Shown here: one piece after another, positions 1-9,846 of the stretch | How positions within the stretch are numbered: position 1 is the stretch's first letter | Layout of the letters: each line of letters opens with the position of its first letter | NCBI GenBank assembly: GCA_016713625.1 | Contig: JADJOT010000007.1 | Span: forward strand, 124,001 to 188,000 | Direction of reading: 5' to 3' | From: Candidatus Accumulibacter affinis | GTDB lineage: Bacteria > Pseudomonadota > Gammaproteobacteria > Burkholderiales > Rhodocyclaceae | Length of the DNA stretch: 64,000 nt | Position numbers and translations under genes: made by a program | The notes under the pieces: generated by a model | The model's input: only the letters and a program-made list of their open reading frames with translations | Databases searched by the model: none | What the model was told of the DNA's origin: nothing

Positions 1-844
1 TCAGTTTGTCCAGCTTCAGGTCGATCAGTACATAGCAGCGTAACAGGCGGTTGTAGAAAACCAGATCGACGTAGAAATGATCCTCCTCGAAGCTGAATCG
101 CTTCTGGCGGGCTTCAAACAGGAAGCCTTTGCCTAGCTCCAGAAGAAAATGCTCCAGTTTGTCGATAATGGCGGCTTCCAGCTCGCTTTCTGAATAAGCA
201 GGCCGTTCTTCGAGACCAAGGAATTCGAGCACGTAAGGGTCCTTGACCGCATCACAAGGCGTTTTCAGAACCTGTCCCTCGGCAGAGAGGCGACGCACCG
301 CATCTCGATCCCGACTGAGCGCCAGTCGCTCGTAAAGCGCAGAAGCGATCTGCCGCTCCAATTCACGCACATTCCAGCCGTTTGACACCGATTCGATCTC
401 GTAGAAACGTCGCTCTTCGGCGTCTTTCAAGCCCATCAACACTTGGTAATGCGACCAGCTGACGCGGAACTGTTCGGCCAGCAGTTCCAGCCCTGTTGCG
501 CCAGCAAGTTGTTGCCCGATCGATAGCGGCGAGACCGCCCCAGACATCAATTCGCCAGACAGCGTCTGGCGAATCTGCGGATAGGCTTCATAGAAGCGGC
601 GAAAGTTCTTGAGGTTGGAGACCGAGCAACCGGGTATTCCCGCCGCCCGCAACTGTCTGGAAAGTCCATCCAGCAAGCGCTGGCCGTATTGCGCACGGTC
701 CTCGCCCTGTTGCTCGAATTCGACGATGTAGTAACCAAACAGCCAGTTACGCACGACCAAAGCAAAGTCCACCGCCCGATTGGCGCGTTGGTGCAGCGAC
801 TGATGGGTTTGCGCAAGGAGATGAACGAGATTTTCCAGGTTCAT
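1..844 (-). CDS. YhcG-type PDDEXK nuclease family protein (DUF1016), cut by left edge
   Basis: The frame is open from the ATG at 844 to base 1 (281 residues, no stop), so the C-terminus lies outside the window. The N-terminal half has the DUF1016_N pattern (RRFYEAYP, then VSWSHYQVLM, FYEIESVSNGW and VRELERQI). The visible end has the C-terminal nuclease core, YVDLVFYNR followed by VLIDLK, which fits the D...(D/E)xK active site of the PDDEXK fold. YhcG proteins are known next to type I and other restriction-modification genes. The ATG overlaps a TGA (841-843) that appears to be the original stop of the upstream methylase, which would give an ATGA coupling. The family assignment is firm. The biochemical role here, DNA cleavage in a defence operon, is inferred. 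Confidence 0.88.
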   Translation of the reverse strand, partial: MNLENLVHLLAQTHQSLHQRANRAVDFALVVRNWLFGYYIVEFEQQGEDRAQYGQRLLDGLSRQLRAAGIPGCSVSNLKNFRRFYEAYPQIRQTLSGELMSGAVSPLSIGQQLAGATGLELLAEQFRVSWSHYQVLMGLKDAEERRFYEIESVSNGWNVRELERQIASALYERLALSRDRDAVRRLSAEGQVLKTPCDAVKDPYVLEFLGLEERPAYSESELEAAIIDKLEHFLLELGKGFLFEARQKRFSFEEDHFYVDLVFYNRLLRCYVLIDLKLDKL

Positions 845-3800
845 GCGGGTTGATCCTGTTCGAAAAACGCCCACGCGATGCGGTAATCGGCTTCGCGGCT
901 GGCGAGGGCGAAGGGGGCGGTGTAGCTGCGGGCTCGGGTTTGAGCTCGCCGCCGGGCTGGGTGTCGTCGAGGACAGTGGTGGTGACGGTGCTGCCGGCGG
1001 GCAAGGTGCCGGCTTCCTGCAGGGCGTGGATATCGTCCCAGCCATACTTGCCGGTCCTGCTGCGGCCATCGGGGGTGGTGAAGGTGACGTCGGCGGTAGT
1101 TCGACCGCCCTTGCGCGGCAGGCCGACGCCGATCAGACCCTTGCTGTTGGTGAAGACGATGCGGCCGGCCAGGTCGTACCAGGTGTCGCGCTCGTAGCCC
1201 TGCATCACCGGGAACTGGACGCGGTAGATGAGCAGCAGTTCGTCGAGGGTGAGGCCAAGGGCCTGGGCGACCAATACGTCGATTTCGACCAGCGCCATGC
1301 GGCGGGCGTAGTCGGTTCTGATGGCGCAGTGGCGCTGCCAATCCGGTGTCAGTTTGGCGAAGAAATCCTGCGGCAGACGCGGGTTGTCGGGCTGGCTCCA
1401 GCGCTGGGTGGTGAAGTCGGAGGTGAAGACTTCGGCCCAGAGTGGGGCGTAGTGGGTGGTCAGGCAAATCGAGGCAAGGAATCTTGCTGCCAGCGATGCG
1501 GAAAACCCAAAGGGTACTGGCATCTTGTCAGCGATATCGCTCCGAAAGTCTTTTTTGCCAGTAGTACGGTGATAGAAGTCGAGCGGCAGGGCGGACCAGT
1601 ACGCTCCAACACAAATAGCGACCCGCGTGTCACGTATGGCGATACTGAACACCCGGTCAATATGCCCCTGTTGCTGAAGCAGGATAATGGGGCGCACTGA
1701 ACGTTCGTCTGCAGGGTGCGCGCCCCGCCTAACTGCCAAACGGTGATATTCCGTCACCCGCTTCTGCCGCCAGCGTTGCACGGCCACCGGCTGGTCTTTC
1801 TCGCTGGCGTGTTCGCCTTGTTCTTCCGCAGTGAGTTGATCCCACGGTAGAGTCAGCGTTTCGGCTTCGCTCCAGCTTACGCGGGGCGTGCGGCGAGCGT
1901 ATTCGGCGCGGTCCTGCATCGGCCGGTAGTTGCTGCGCGGCAGGTAGTCGTCGGGCAGGGTTTCCAGGTCGAGCGGGTCGTAGTGGCCGTTGGCGCTGCA
2001 AACGGCGCGCGGGGTCTTGTTGAAGGGGTTGGCGAGGAAGAAATGCGGGCCGGAGAGAACCCAGTCTTCCGGCGTGGCGGCAAAGGGCGCACTGCGGTCA
2101 GCGTTGCGAACGATCGTGCCGTCGTGCTGCTGCATCGTTTCGTGCCACATTTCGGTCGAAAAATAGTCGTCGCCCAAATCGGCCAAACGGCGCGGATAGG
2201 CGGCGAGTTTGGCGAGTACGCTGGAAAGGTGGCCGGCGTGCAGTGCCGGCAATCGCGCCCGACGCGGCGGTGTGCCGGGCTCGTCGTAGAGCCTGGCAAA
2301 AACCGTCAATTGGTCATCGCCAACGCGAACGATGCGGTCGGCGTGGCCCGCAGTGTTCCATTTGCCCAGTTCGTTCTTGTAGCCACCGACGACGCCGGCA
2401 CCATCATCGGCATAGCAAGCATCCACCGTAGCCGGGGAAAACAGGTTGGCGAGCTGGTCAAAGCCGGGACGTGCCAGGGGCGAACCGTAGACGTTGATGC
2501 TGTATTTCGTGTGGTGATCGACTTCCGCAAAAAGCTGCATTTCGTTGGTGAACTGAAAATGCCCCCGCAGTCGCGCATACACCGCTTCCCTCAGCGCTCC
2601 ACCCCGCGGATCGTCATACGGCCCCTCGGGGTGCAGATAGCCGACCACGCCGCGCTGCCCGGCCAGCATCCAGCCAACCGGCATGAAGCATTTGTAGAGA
2701 TTGGTCTGCACGCCCTTGAGCAGCGGATAGTTCTGCTGGGCGTTGAAGTAGTTCTGCGTGGCTTCCGCTTCTTCGAGTTCGGCGGTCCACTCCTCCTGCA
2801 AGCCGGCAAACTGCTCGAACGCGGCACTGCGCTGTTGCGCCAGTTCGGTCGCATTCAGCTTGCGGATCGCGACCAGTGGATTGCGTTCGCCGAGAATCCC
2901 CGCTTCGTTCCATTCGACCTTGAGCCAGGGCGGATTCCCGACGACCAAATCGAAGCCGCCACGTTTGGCGAAAACATCGGCAAAGGTCAGCTGCCAATGC
3001 AGGAACCGCCGTTGCCGGGCAACGGCCTCAACCGTCGCCACCCTGAAAAAGTGGGTTCGCAGCTTGCTGATGCGCAGTTGCCCAAACTTGTCATGCAGTT
3101 GGGGCTGCGCCGGCGCGGCGGCCAGCATCGGCTGTACCGCGCCAAACAGCGTTGCCTGAACTTCCGGCAGGAATGGCTGCGCCACCGGCGCGGCGCTGAA
3201 GTCCATTGCGATCTGCGGCGACAGATCGACGATGTTGCCTTCGAGGATGGCGCCGATTTCCAGCCACCACTGCTCGCGGCTCGGCAGGTCGGCACTCCGG
3301 GTGATCGGCCAGAACCACAGCGCGCACCAGTAATCCATCACCAGCTTGAGGCGGCGGTACGGTGTGGCGTAGTCGTCGTCACGATTGAGCAGGCCTTTGC
3401 TGCGAATCGCTTCCTTTTGCGCGCGTGAGGTGAGGGTGCGCTGGCCCTCTCCCGGTGGGGGCGAATCGTGAGGCCAGAGCGCCAGGGGGTCTTCGGTGCG
3501 GGCGCGATCTTCGCCGACGAGTTGGACGTGTTGTGACCACAACTGGTCGATGGCTTCGGAAAGCTGCAGCAGGCGCCGGATTTCGTGCGCTTCGAGCGGC
3601 TTGTTCATCGCCGTTCGCCAGGTCTTGAGTCGTGCGAAGTCGGCCGGGTAGAGCTGCCGCGCCACCTTGTCGGTGTAGCTGGCCATGCCGGGGTCGGGCA
3701 GCAGGAAGTGATAGACCTCGTCGGGGCGGCGAACTTCGCCCTCTCCCCCGACCCCGCTGGCGGGGAGAAAAGCGCAGCGGCGCGGGGGGGTGTCGTACCA

Positions 3801-6017
3801 GGCGGGTTTGCTGCCCTTCTTCAGCAGGCTGGCGGCAAAGACCTCGCGCCGGGCGCCGATCAGGCTGTTGCCGGAAAAAAGCTGGTAGCCGAACCAGGGA
3901 ACGTGGGCGGCTTTGGGCGGCTGGCCTGGCTCGGCCGGCTCGCCGTAGATGGCGTTGAGCCAGAGGCTGACTTCGGCGAGCTCGGTGGCGATCGGGTTCA
4001 GGTCGACGCCGTAAACGTTGTGGTCGGCAATGTACATGCGCGTCTTTTGCAGCTCGGTGGTGTACTGCTTGTGCGGGATGCGGCGCTTGAGTTCGATCTG
4101 CTTCCGTTCGAGATACGCCTCGGCCAACTGATTGACGGCTTCGTTGAGGAAGGCGGCGCTGCCCATCGCCGGCTCGACGACGGTAAGGGTGAGGATGTCG
4201 TCGGCGGTCTTGTCCGTGAGGAGTTCCTTGAGCGCGTATTTGACCAGGCAACGGGTGAGCACCTGCGGCGTGTAGTAGCTGGCGCTCTTCTGCCGGTCAC
4301 GCCCGGCCAGGCGGTAGATGAAGGTATCGCGGGGATAGACGCGCAGCTTCCTGTGGCCGTGCTCGTCGAGGTCATGGACGCGTTCGCCGGGTCTGTACTG
4401 GTCGATGCGGCTGGCCGGGACGAACCAGGCGCTGTCCATCAGGTCGGTGCTGCCGCCGCCCTGCGGTTCACCCTCCTGTTCGCCCTCTTCCTCGTCCTCG
4501 TCGCGGCTGCTGGCTGCCGCCTTTTTGGGTTCGGGCTGGACTTCGTAGAGGTCTTCCGGGGCAAAGAATCCCCGATACGAGAGCAGCGCTTCATAGACGG
4601 CGCCGAGCTGGTTGATCGACAGCAGTTGATAGCTGACCCGGCCGCTTTTATGGCTCTTCCCCTTGCCGTTCGACAGCGACATCAGGCGGATTACGCGCTG
4701 CCAGACGTGGTTGGGGAAACGCACCTGGTTGAGCAGCGGCGTTGCCTCGGGATCAAACAGCTTGCTGTCGAGCGGCGCCAGCGCGAAGGCTTCCTTGACG
4801 CTGCCGGCGAGTACGCTCTGTTGCGCGGCTGCGCCACAGCCCTGGCCGATCAGCGAGAACAGGCGGCGCAACGTGACGTCGAAAAAGAGACCGTCGCGGG
4901 CAGCGGCGGTATTGAGCGGCGTCAGTTCCAGATCGCGCAAAGATTCGAGGCTGTAGCCTCTGGCGTAGATCTCGCTCGTCTGGATCGGCACATAGCCGAG
5001 TTCAGGACGCGCCTCGATGTAGAACAGGAAGAGCAGGCGATACACCAGGCGCAGGGTTTCGAGGCTCAGATCGCCGGCATCGACGGCATCCTTGCCGGTG
5101 TAGAAGCCCTGCTTGCCGGCTTGCGCCTTCTCGCGCAGTTGCTGGACGGCTTCATTGCCGAGCGCCTCGATCGCTTCGCGAAGCGCGTACTTAAGGTCTT
5201 CGCTGACGCCGAAGGCGTGCTTGTGGGCGTTCTCATCGAGGCCTTCGAGTAGGCTGGCGCCCTGGTCGGGGGCCAGGCTGTCGTGGTGCAGCAATGCCGC
5301 AGCCGCCTGCAGGGTGTAGCTTTCCTTGCGGTCGAGGATTTCGCTCCAGTCGAAGCGCAGCAGGCGATTGTTCGGCCACTTGTAGCGGTCGAGCAGCAGC
5401 CACTCCCTGAAGCCAACCAGAATGACGTAGCGCGGCGGCTGGTCGCTGCCGAACAGCGCTTCGCCGAGGATTTCCAGCCAGGAGAGCTTGCTGAACGCCG
5501 GCGGGATTTCCTGCCCGCCATAGTGCGCGGCAGTCAGGCGATGATCGAGCGGGTCTTCGTCTTCGCGACCGGGTTGGTAGGCTGGAACGATCAGCAACTG
5601 CGGCGCCTGATGCAGTTGGCCAAAGGCGGCCCAGACGGGCACCGGCATGCCTGCCTGCAACTCGATCTGTCGGGGCCTGAGCTGGTAACCGAGGGCCTCG
5701 AACAAGGGGGCGTGGAGTTGCTGGTGGACCTGCAGGCGCTCGGCGTCTTCGCGCAGGCGGGCGAGCGTGGCGAGTGCGGCAAACCACTTGCCGCCGAGTC
5801 CGGCGAGGCGTTTGTGCGGCGCCCGGCTATCGGCGCGGGCTTCCGCAGCCGCTTCGCCAGCCGCAAGCGACTGCGCGGCAGCTTCTTCGGCGGCCTGCCA
5901 GCTCTCGATCAGGGCGCGGATGTCGCCCTTGAAAACCTCGGCCAGGTAGTGGTGGCCGTAGAACTCGTTCTCGTTGGCGATGCCGGCAAAACTCTGGACG
6001 GTCTGGGCGACGGACAT
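747..6017 (-). CDS. Very large Eco57I-type adenine-specific DNA methyltransferase (DrmMI/PglX-like)
   Basis: The open frame is 1,756 residues. A SAM-binding motif I (VVEPAMGSAAFLNEAV) lies near residue 612, and the N6-adenine motif IV (VVGNPPWLKVEW) near residue 1,025. A long N-terminal region resembles the accessory part of Eco57I/PglX/DrmMI methylases. The last ~60 residues are probably wrong. A different frame ending at 841 gives a typical family C-terminus (YTAPFALASREADYRIAWAFFE), so one base appears to be missing near 925-945 and the true stop is likely 841-843, coupled to the YhcG start. Two GC-rich palindromic elements are translated inside the protein, around 3413-3470 and 3739-3775. 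It probably modifies host DNA as the protective arm of the defence operon. It could also be a combined type IIG/IIL enzyme, but I see no clear nuclease motif in it. Confidence 0.85.
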   Translation of the reverse strand: MSVAQTVQSFAGIANENEFYGHHYLAEVFKGDIRALIESWQAAEEAAAQSLAAGEAAAEARADSRAPHKRLAGLGGKWFAALATLARLREDAERLQVHQQLHAPLFEALGYQLRPRQIELQAGMPVPVWAAFGQLHQAPQLLIVPAYQPGREDEDPLDHRLTAAHYGGQEIPPAFSKLSWLEILGEALFGSDQPPRYVILVGFREWLLLDRYKWPNNRLLRFDWSEILDRKESYTLQAAAALLHHDSLAPDQGASLLEGLDENAHKHAFGVSEDLKYALREAIEALGNEAVQQLREKAQAGKQGFYTGKDAVDAGDLSLETLRLVYRLLFLFYIEARPELGYVPIQTSEIYARGYSLESLRDLELTPLNTAAARDGLFFDVTLRRLFSLIGQGCGAAAQQSVLAGSVKEAFALAPLDSKLFDPEATPLLNQVRFPNHVWQRVIRLMSLSNGKGKSHKSGRVSYQLLSINQLGAVYEALLSYRGFFAPEDLYEVQPEPKKAAASSRDEDEEEGEQEGEPQGGGSTDLMDSAWFVPASRIDQYRPGERVHDLDEHGHRKLRVYPRDTFIYRLAGRDRQKSASYYTPQVLTRCLVKYALKELLTDKTADDILTLTVVEPAMGSAAFLNEAVNQLAEAYLERKQIELKRRIPHKQYTTELQKTRMYIADHNVYGVDLNPIATELAEVSLWLNAIYGEPAEPGQPPKAAHVPWFGYQLFSGNSLIGARREVFAASLLKKGSKPAWYDTPPRRCAFLPASGVGGEGEVRRPDEVYHFLLPDPGMASYTDKVARQLYPADFARLKTWRTAMNKPLEAHEIRRLLQLSEAIDQLWSQHVQLVGEDRARTEDPLALWPHDSPPPGEGQRTLTSRAQKEAIRSKGLLNRDDDYATPYRRLKLVMDYWCALWFWPITRSADLPSREQWWLEIGAILEGNIVDLSPQIAMDFSAAPVAQPFLPEVQATLFGAVQPMLAAAPAQPQLHDKFGQLRISKLRTHFFRVATVEAVARQRRFLHWQLTFADVFAKRGGFDLVVGNPPWLKVEWNEAGILGERNPLVAIRKLNATELAQQRSAAFEQFAGLQEEWTAELEEAEATQNYFNAQQNYPLLKGVQTNLYKCFMPVGWMLAGQRGVVGYLHPEGPYDDPRGGALREAVYARLRGHFQFTNEMQLFAEVDHHTKYSINVYGSPLARPGFDQLANLFSPATVDACYADDGAGVVGGYKNELGKWNTAGHADRIVRVGDDQLTVFARLYDEPGTPPRRARLPALHAGHLSSVLAKLAAYPRRLADLGDDYFSTEMWHETMQQHDGTIVRNADRSAPFAATPEDWVLSGPHFFLANPFNKTPRAVCSANGHYDPLDLETLPDDYLPRSNYRPMQDRAEYARRTPRVSWSEAETLTLPWDQLTAEEQGEHASEKDQPVAVQRWRQKRVTEYHRLAVRRGAHPADERSVRPIILLQQQGHIDRVFSIAIRDTRVAICVGAYWSALPLDFYHRTTGKKDFRSDIADKMPVPFGFSASLAARFLASICLTTHYAPLWAEVFTSDFTTQRWSQPDNPRLPQDFFAKLTPDWQRHCAIRTDYARRMALVEIDVLVAQALGLTLDELLLIYRVQFPVMQGYERDTWYDLAGRIVFTNSKGLIGVGLPRKGGRTTADVTFTTPDGRSRTGKYGWDDIHALQEAGTLPAGSTVTTTVLDDTQPGGELKPEPAATPPPSPSPAAKPITASRGRFSNRINPHEPGKSRSSPCANPSVAAPTRQSGGGLCFGRA
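3413..3470. repeat. GC-rich palindromic repeat element inside the methylase gene
   Basis: The core CCCTCTCCCGG at 3445-3455 matches the arm of the intergenic palindromes near 6.06, 6.46 and 6.62 kb. It is read in frame and gives the residues PPPGEGQRTLTS. A related copy (CCCTCTCCCCC, 3739-3749) gives LPASGVGGEGEV. Both lie between methylase motifs I and IV and look like insertions in a variable region. Confidence 0.6.
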
Positions 6018-6054
6018 GAGGAGATCTCGGCAGCGGTTCAGTCAAGCGGGGCGG

Positions 6055-6441
6055 CTAACTGCCCTCTCCCGCTTGCGGGAGAGGGGATGGGGGAGAGGGG
6101 GAGACGGTCAGTGTGCAGCGTATCTGCTCCAGCACCTCGTCCAACTGCTGCATGACTTCATTGTTCCAGAAGCGCAATACGGTAAAGCCCTGGCTACGCA
6201 ACCAGACATCCCGACGCCGATCATAGTCGAGCTGCTCAGCATGTTGTCCGCCGTCGATCTCGATAACCAGCCGTTGTTCCAGGCATACGAAGTCCACGAT
6301 ATAACGCCCCATGGGCTTTTGTCGCTTGAACTTCAGACCCAGAAAACGATGCGCCCGCAGGTGATACCAAAGCCGCTGTTCGGCTTCGGTCTGTTGGCTA
6401 CGCAGGGTCTTGGCGTTGCTTAACAGATTTTTTTCGCTCAT
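6055..6441 (-). CDS. DUF559 (Vsr-like) endonuclease-domain protein
   Basis: This small protein has about 128 residues counting from the ATG at 6441. An upstream in-frame ATG at 6456 lies inside the GC-rich palindrome and only adds repeat-derived residues, so I prefer 6441. The DUF559 core is clear: RLWYHLRAHRF near the N-terminus, then IVDFVCLEQRLVIEIDGGQH with its D and E-x-D active-site acids, then LRFWNNEV. The fold is the PD-(D/E)XK/very-short-patch-repair type. The last ~15 residues (SPSPPSPLPQAGEGS) are translated from the palindrome at 6062-6085. It sits between helicase and methylase on the same strand, 37 bases before the methylase start, so it is probably part of the same operon. 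DUF559 genes are also common as repeat-associated passengers, so a defence role is uncertain. Confidence 0.8.
   Translation of the reverse strand: MSEKNLLSNAKTLRSQQTEAEQRLWYHLRAHRFLGLKFKRQKPMGRYIVDFVCLEQRLVIEIDGGQHAEQLDYDRRRDVWLRSQGFTVLRFWNNEVMQQLDEVLEQIRCTLTVSPSPPSPLPQAGEGS
6062..6085. repeat. Palindrome CCCTCTCCCGC-tt-GCGGGAGAGGG
   Basis: Two perfect 11-base arms flank a two-base loop, followed by GGATGGGGGAGAGGGGG. It overlaps the 3' end of the DUF559 gene and lies just before the methylase start. It belongs to the same family as the copies at 6457-6482 and 6613-6638. Confidence 0.85.
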
Positions 6442-6456
6442 GCCCCTCTCCCCCAA

Positions 6457-6542
<86 letters not shown>

Positions 6543-6612
6543 GGGGGGAGAAGGTGGGTGGGCAAGTCTCCGCAAGCGCAACTCCTTCCTGGCCGACTGA
6601 TCAATTGCTGCT

Positions 6613-6638
6613 CCCCTCTCCCGTGCGCGGGAGAGGGG
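6613..6638. repeat. Palindrome CCCCTCTCCCG-tgcg-CGGGAGAGGGG
   Basis: This third copy of the GC-rich palindrome has 11-base arms. It lies 21 bases past the stop of the helicase gene and is followed by ATGGGGGAGAGGGCC. It could act as a transcript-end hairpin for the helicase, but there is no T run. Confidence 0.8.
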
Positions 6639-6658
6639 ATGGGGGAGAGGGCCGGCCT

Positions 6659-9595
6659 TCATTGCACGGCGGCCGCCAGCACCTGGATGAAGGGCTGGGG
6701 CTCGGTGGTCATGGTGTCTTGCACCCATTGCCGGTATTCATCGAAGACCTTGCGGATGTGCTGCGTGCGCTGCTCACGCCTGGTCTTCTTGAACTGCTCG
6801 GCCTGCTGGTTGGCGGCCAGGCGCGCCTCAAGCTGCTCGATCTGCCTGGTTTGCAGGCGTTGCAGATCGGTCAGGGTTCCCGACAGGCGGGCGGTCATGT
6901 CCGCCGCATAGCGGCGCTGCAGGGTGAGCATGTGCCGCTGCATGACAGCGACGGCGCCGGGCAGGTTGGCTTGCAGGCGGGTGGTATCGATGCCCTGATT
7001 GCGGTTGGCCAAAGTACCAGCCTTGAGGCTGGTGCGGGCGACGAAATCGGGGAAGGCCTGCAAGCCCCAGGCGCCACCGTCGAAAACCGCGACCTGCCAC
7101 TCGATCAGCAAGGGCTGGCCCTTGCGGTTGGGGATCAGGCCCATCAGCAGGTACGCCTGTTCGCCATCCGTCAGTTGCGGACACTGGATGACCGGGGCGC
7201 GATGACGGCCGAAGGCGGTGAGCACCCGGTCCGCCAGCCAGTCCATGATCGGATGCTGCGGCCAGAGGTAGTGCAGCGCTGGCCAGCTCTCGTCATCCGC
7301 TTTTGCCTGCCGGGCCAGCTCGATGGCCTCGGCGATACGGCTCTTGTGGGCGCACAGGGCATAGCGATGGTGCTCGTCGCGGACTTCCAGCGGCAGGGTG
7401 ACGCGCAGGCGTTCCTGCAGGTCACGCGGCGCATTCAGCGTGATCGTCTGGCTGGCATCGTCGTGGCTGAATGAGGCAATCGGTGTCGGAATGCAGAGTT
7501 GCTGCAGGGCCGTCCTGGCAAAGGCGTAGTCGCTGCTGAGTTCGCCATCGCCAAACAGGGAAATGCCCGCGCGGATGAAATCGGTGCTCGGTCTGGGCTG
7601 GGCCGCCGCCTCGCCTGTTGGTTCGGCCTGGGCAAAGAGTTTGAGTAGCCAGTCGCCATCGGCGTCCGCATCCGCATCCGCGCCTGCCTGTTTGGATGCC
7701 GCCTGCGCCGCATCGATCGCCGCTTCAAATTGCTGCGGACTGGTGCCATCGGCCATGATCTCTGCCACCTTGGCGGCTTCCTTTTCCGGATCGAACACGT
7801 GCAGGAATGAGGCCGGGTCGCCGAGATTCCTGTTGGCCTGCTCATCCTTGGTTTGCAGGATTTCGAGAATGCGCAGGTCGCCCTTGATGCGCTCGACGCC
7901 GGTTTCGGTGAACAGGTAGACGATGCGGGGTTGCCTGGTCTGGCCGTAACGATCGACCCGGCCATTGCGCTGCTGGAAAACCATCAGCGACCAGGGCAGA
8001 TCGAAATGCACCAGTCGATGGCAGAAGTAATGCAGGTTGAGGCCTTCCGAGGCGACATCGGAGCACAGCAGGACCCGCACGGAGTCGTCCTGGCGACCGA
8101 AGCGATCGACCAGCTCCTGCTGCTCGGTGTCGGTCATGCCGCCGTGCAGGATCTCGAAGTGGGCAGGCTTCAGGCCAGCCGCCCCGGGCAGGTTTTCCCA
8201 CAACCAGCGCAGCGTTTCGATCCGCTCGGAGAAGATGACCAGACGGTCTGAGGGGTCGGCCGCTTGCCAGTTGAATGATGGGTCCTTGAGACGCTGCACC
8301 AGGCGCTGAAACTTGCTGAAACTCGCGGCATCGATCTGGCGCAGGGCGGCAGCAAACTCCTCCAGAGCGGCGACCTCGGCCTGTTCATCGCCGCTGATGG
8401 TGGGCTTGTCCTGCAGCAGAGCGATTCGCCGCCCGGTGGAATCGAGCGCGGCGAACGGGCTGGAGAACATGGCTTTCTGCATGCCGACCCGCTGCAACTC
8501 CTGCTGCTTCCCGGCGCGGTGCTCGCCCTTCTGGGTAAACGGGATCGCCAGCAATGCCCGGTAGGCCGCTTCCTCCTGCGGGCTGGCCGCCTGTTTCAAC
8601 TGCTCGGTGATACGTTCCTGGAAATCGGCACTGACCTGATCGCGAATGTCCTTCTTGAAGCGGCGGACGACCAGCCCCTTGTTGCGAAAATCCTCCGGCG
8701 TGTAGTCGTCCGGATCGCTGATGGCGGTGGGGTCGAGCAGGCTCATCAGCGAGGCAAAGCTGCGCGCCGAGCCGTCGTGCGGGGTGGCCGACAAGAGCAT
8801 TATGGTGTCTGAACGACCAGAGAGCAGGCGGGCCAGTCGGGCACGCCGTGACAGGCCATCTTCGTTGCCGCGCGCCGCGACGTTGTGGCATTCATCGATG
8901 ATGATGATGTCCCACCAGGCGTTTTCCAGATAATTCCGGTACTCGAGATTGTTCTTGAGCGTATCGATCGAGATGATCGTGCGGTCGTAGTAGTTGAACG
9001 GGTTGTGATTGCTGGGGATGCTGTTGCGCACCCGCTGCAGTCCGACCGAATCCAGGCGCACCAGAGGGATGGAAAAACGGCTCCAGAATTCCTTCTGGAA
9101 CTGGGTCAGCATGCTTTTGAGCGTAATCACCAGGATGCGCTGCCCACGGCCGCGCTGGATCAACTCGGAGGTGAGAATGCCCGCCTCGAGCGTTTTTCCC
9201 AGACCAACGGCATCGGCAATCAGGATTCGCTGGCGCGGCTGCTTGAGGGCCTGCAGCGCGGGATCGAGCTGATAGGGCACGAGATTCATGACCGCGCGAT
9301 GGCCCAGATGAATCTGCTCGTCGTTGGCTGTGCTGCGGCGAAGCTGCGCTTCAAGATACAGGAAAGTGCTGTTGAAATGGGAGCTGGTGTCCGCCACAAA
9401 CTCGGTCCTGGCAGGGTCGAGAACGAGGATTTCCTCCTCCAGCTGCGTCAGGAACTGGGCAGAACGGCCGCGCACCAGGTCAGAAACGCCATCGCAACCG
9501 AGCAGGTATCCGCCATCGCTGGATGGATCGACGCGGCGGACCAGCCACTCTTCATCGCGAACGACGACACGCGCGCCAGGAGCGTAAGGAAGCAT
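6659..9595 (-). CDS. SNF2/DEAD-like helicase, DrmD-like (DISARM-type defence)
   Basis: This 978-residue superfamily 2 helicase begins with a small beta-rich segment (PGARVVVRDEEWLV). It then has Walker A (ADAVGLGKTLEAG, near residue 130), a DECH-type Walker B (IDECHN, near 231), motif III (LLSATPHDG, near 267) and the C-terminal helicase arginine-finger motif (NGRVDRYGQ, near 545). The C-terminal ~350 residues are family-specific and end in a long helical, probably coiled region. Domain order, length and the neighbouring large adenine methylase match the DrmD-DrmMI pair of class 1 DISARM. No drmA, drmB or drmC is visible, though the operon continues past the left edge. It would act on incoming DNA in the cytoplasm. 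The helicase call is secure; the DISARM assignment is inferred from pairing and size. Confidence 0.85.
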   Translation of the reverse strand: MLPYAPGARVVVRDEEWLVRRVDPSSDGGYLLGCDGVSDLVRGRSAQFLTQLEEEILVLDPARTEFVADTSSHFNSTFLYLEAQLRRSTANDEQIHLGHRAVMNLVPYQLDPALQALKQPRQRILIADAVGLGKTLEAGILTSELIQRGRGQRILVITLKSMLTQFQKEFWSRFSIPLVRLDSVGLQRVRNSIPSNHNPFNYYDRTIISIDTLKNNLEYRNYLENAWWDIIIIDECHNVAARGNEDGLSRRARLARLLSGRSDTIMLLSATPHDGSARSFASLMSLLDPTAISDPDDYTPEDFRNKGLVVRRFKKDIRDQVSADFQERITEQLKQAASPQEEAAYRALLAIPFTQKGEHRAGKQQELQRVGMQKAMFSSPFAALDSTGRRIALLQDKPTISGDEQAEVAALEEFAAALRQIDAASFSKFQRLVQRLKDPSFNWQAADPSDRLVIFSERIETLRWLWENLPGAAGLKPAHFEILHGGMTDTEQQELVDRFGRQDDSVRVLLCSDVASEGLNLHYFCHRLVHFDLPWSLMVFQQRNGRVDRYGQTRQPRIVYLFTETGVERIKGDLRILEILQTKDEQANRNLGDPASFLHVFDPEKEAAKVAEIMADGTSPQQFEAAIDAAQAASKQAGADADADADGDWLLKLFAQAEPTGEAAAQPRPSTDFIRAGISLFGDGELSSDYAFARTALQQLCIPTPIASFSHDDASQTITLNAPRDLQERLRVTLPLEVRDEHHRYALCAHKSRIAEAIELARQAKADDESWPALHYLWPQHPIMDWLADRVLTAFGRHRAPVIQCPQLTDGEQAYLLMGLIPNRKGQPLLIEWQVAVFDGGAWGLQAFPDFVARTSLKAGTLANRNQGIDTTRLQANLPGAVAVMQRHMLTLQRRYAADMTARLSGTLTDLQRLQTRQIEQLEARLAANQQAEQFKKTRREQRTQHIRKVFDEYRQWVQDTMTTEPQPFIQVLAAAVQ

Positions 9596-9846
9596 TGATG
9601 TCTTTCACTTATTGTTCTTGTGCTCCCGGATAATGATAAAGGATAAAGCAGGCAGCTCCCGTTTGCCTGAATCCCCCCAGCCTTTGCAAATTGGGTTCTA
9701 CACGGGATGTGAGCGCTCCCTGCAGGATGGCAACTGCGGAGAAGATGCTACAGGAATGCCGTCGAATAGTACCGCAAACGACCGCGTGATCGGCAAGGAA
9801 TCCCAGCCGCGCGAATCGAATGCTGACCATACGGGGGCGCAGCCGA

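Noticed and set aside
1983..5252. Long plus-strand frames opposite the methylase (481 and 555 codons)
   Set aside because: They are high-GC antisense shadows without family motifs; the minus-strand methylase has clear motifs I and IV.
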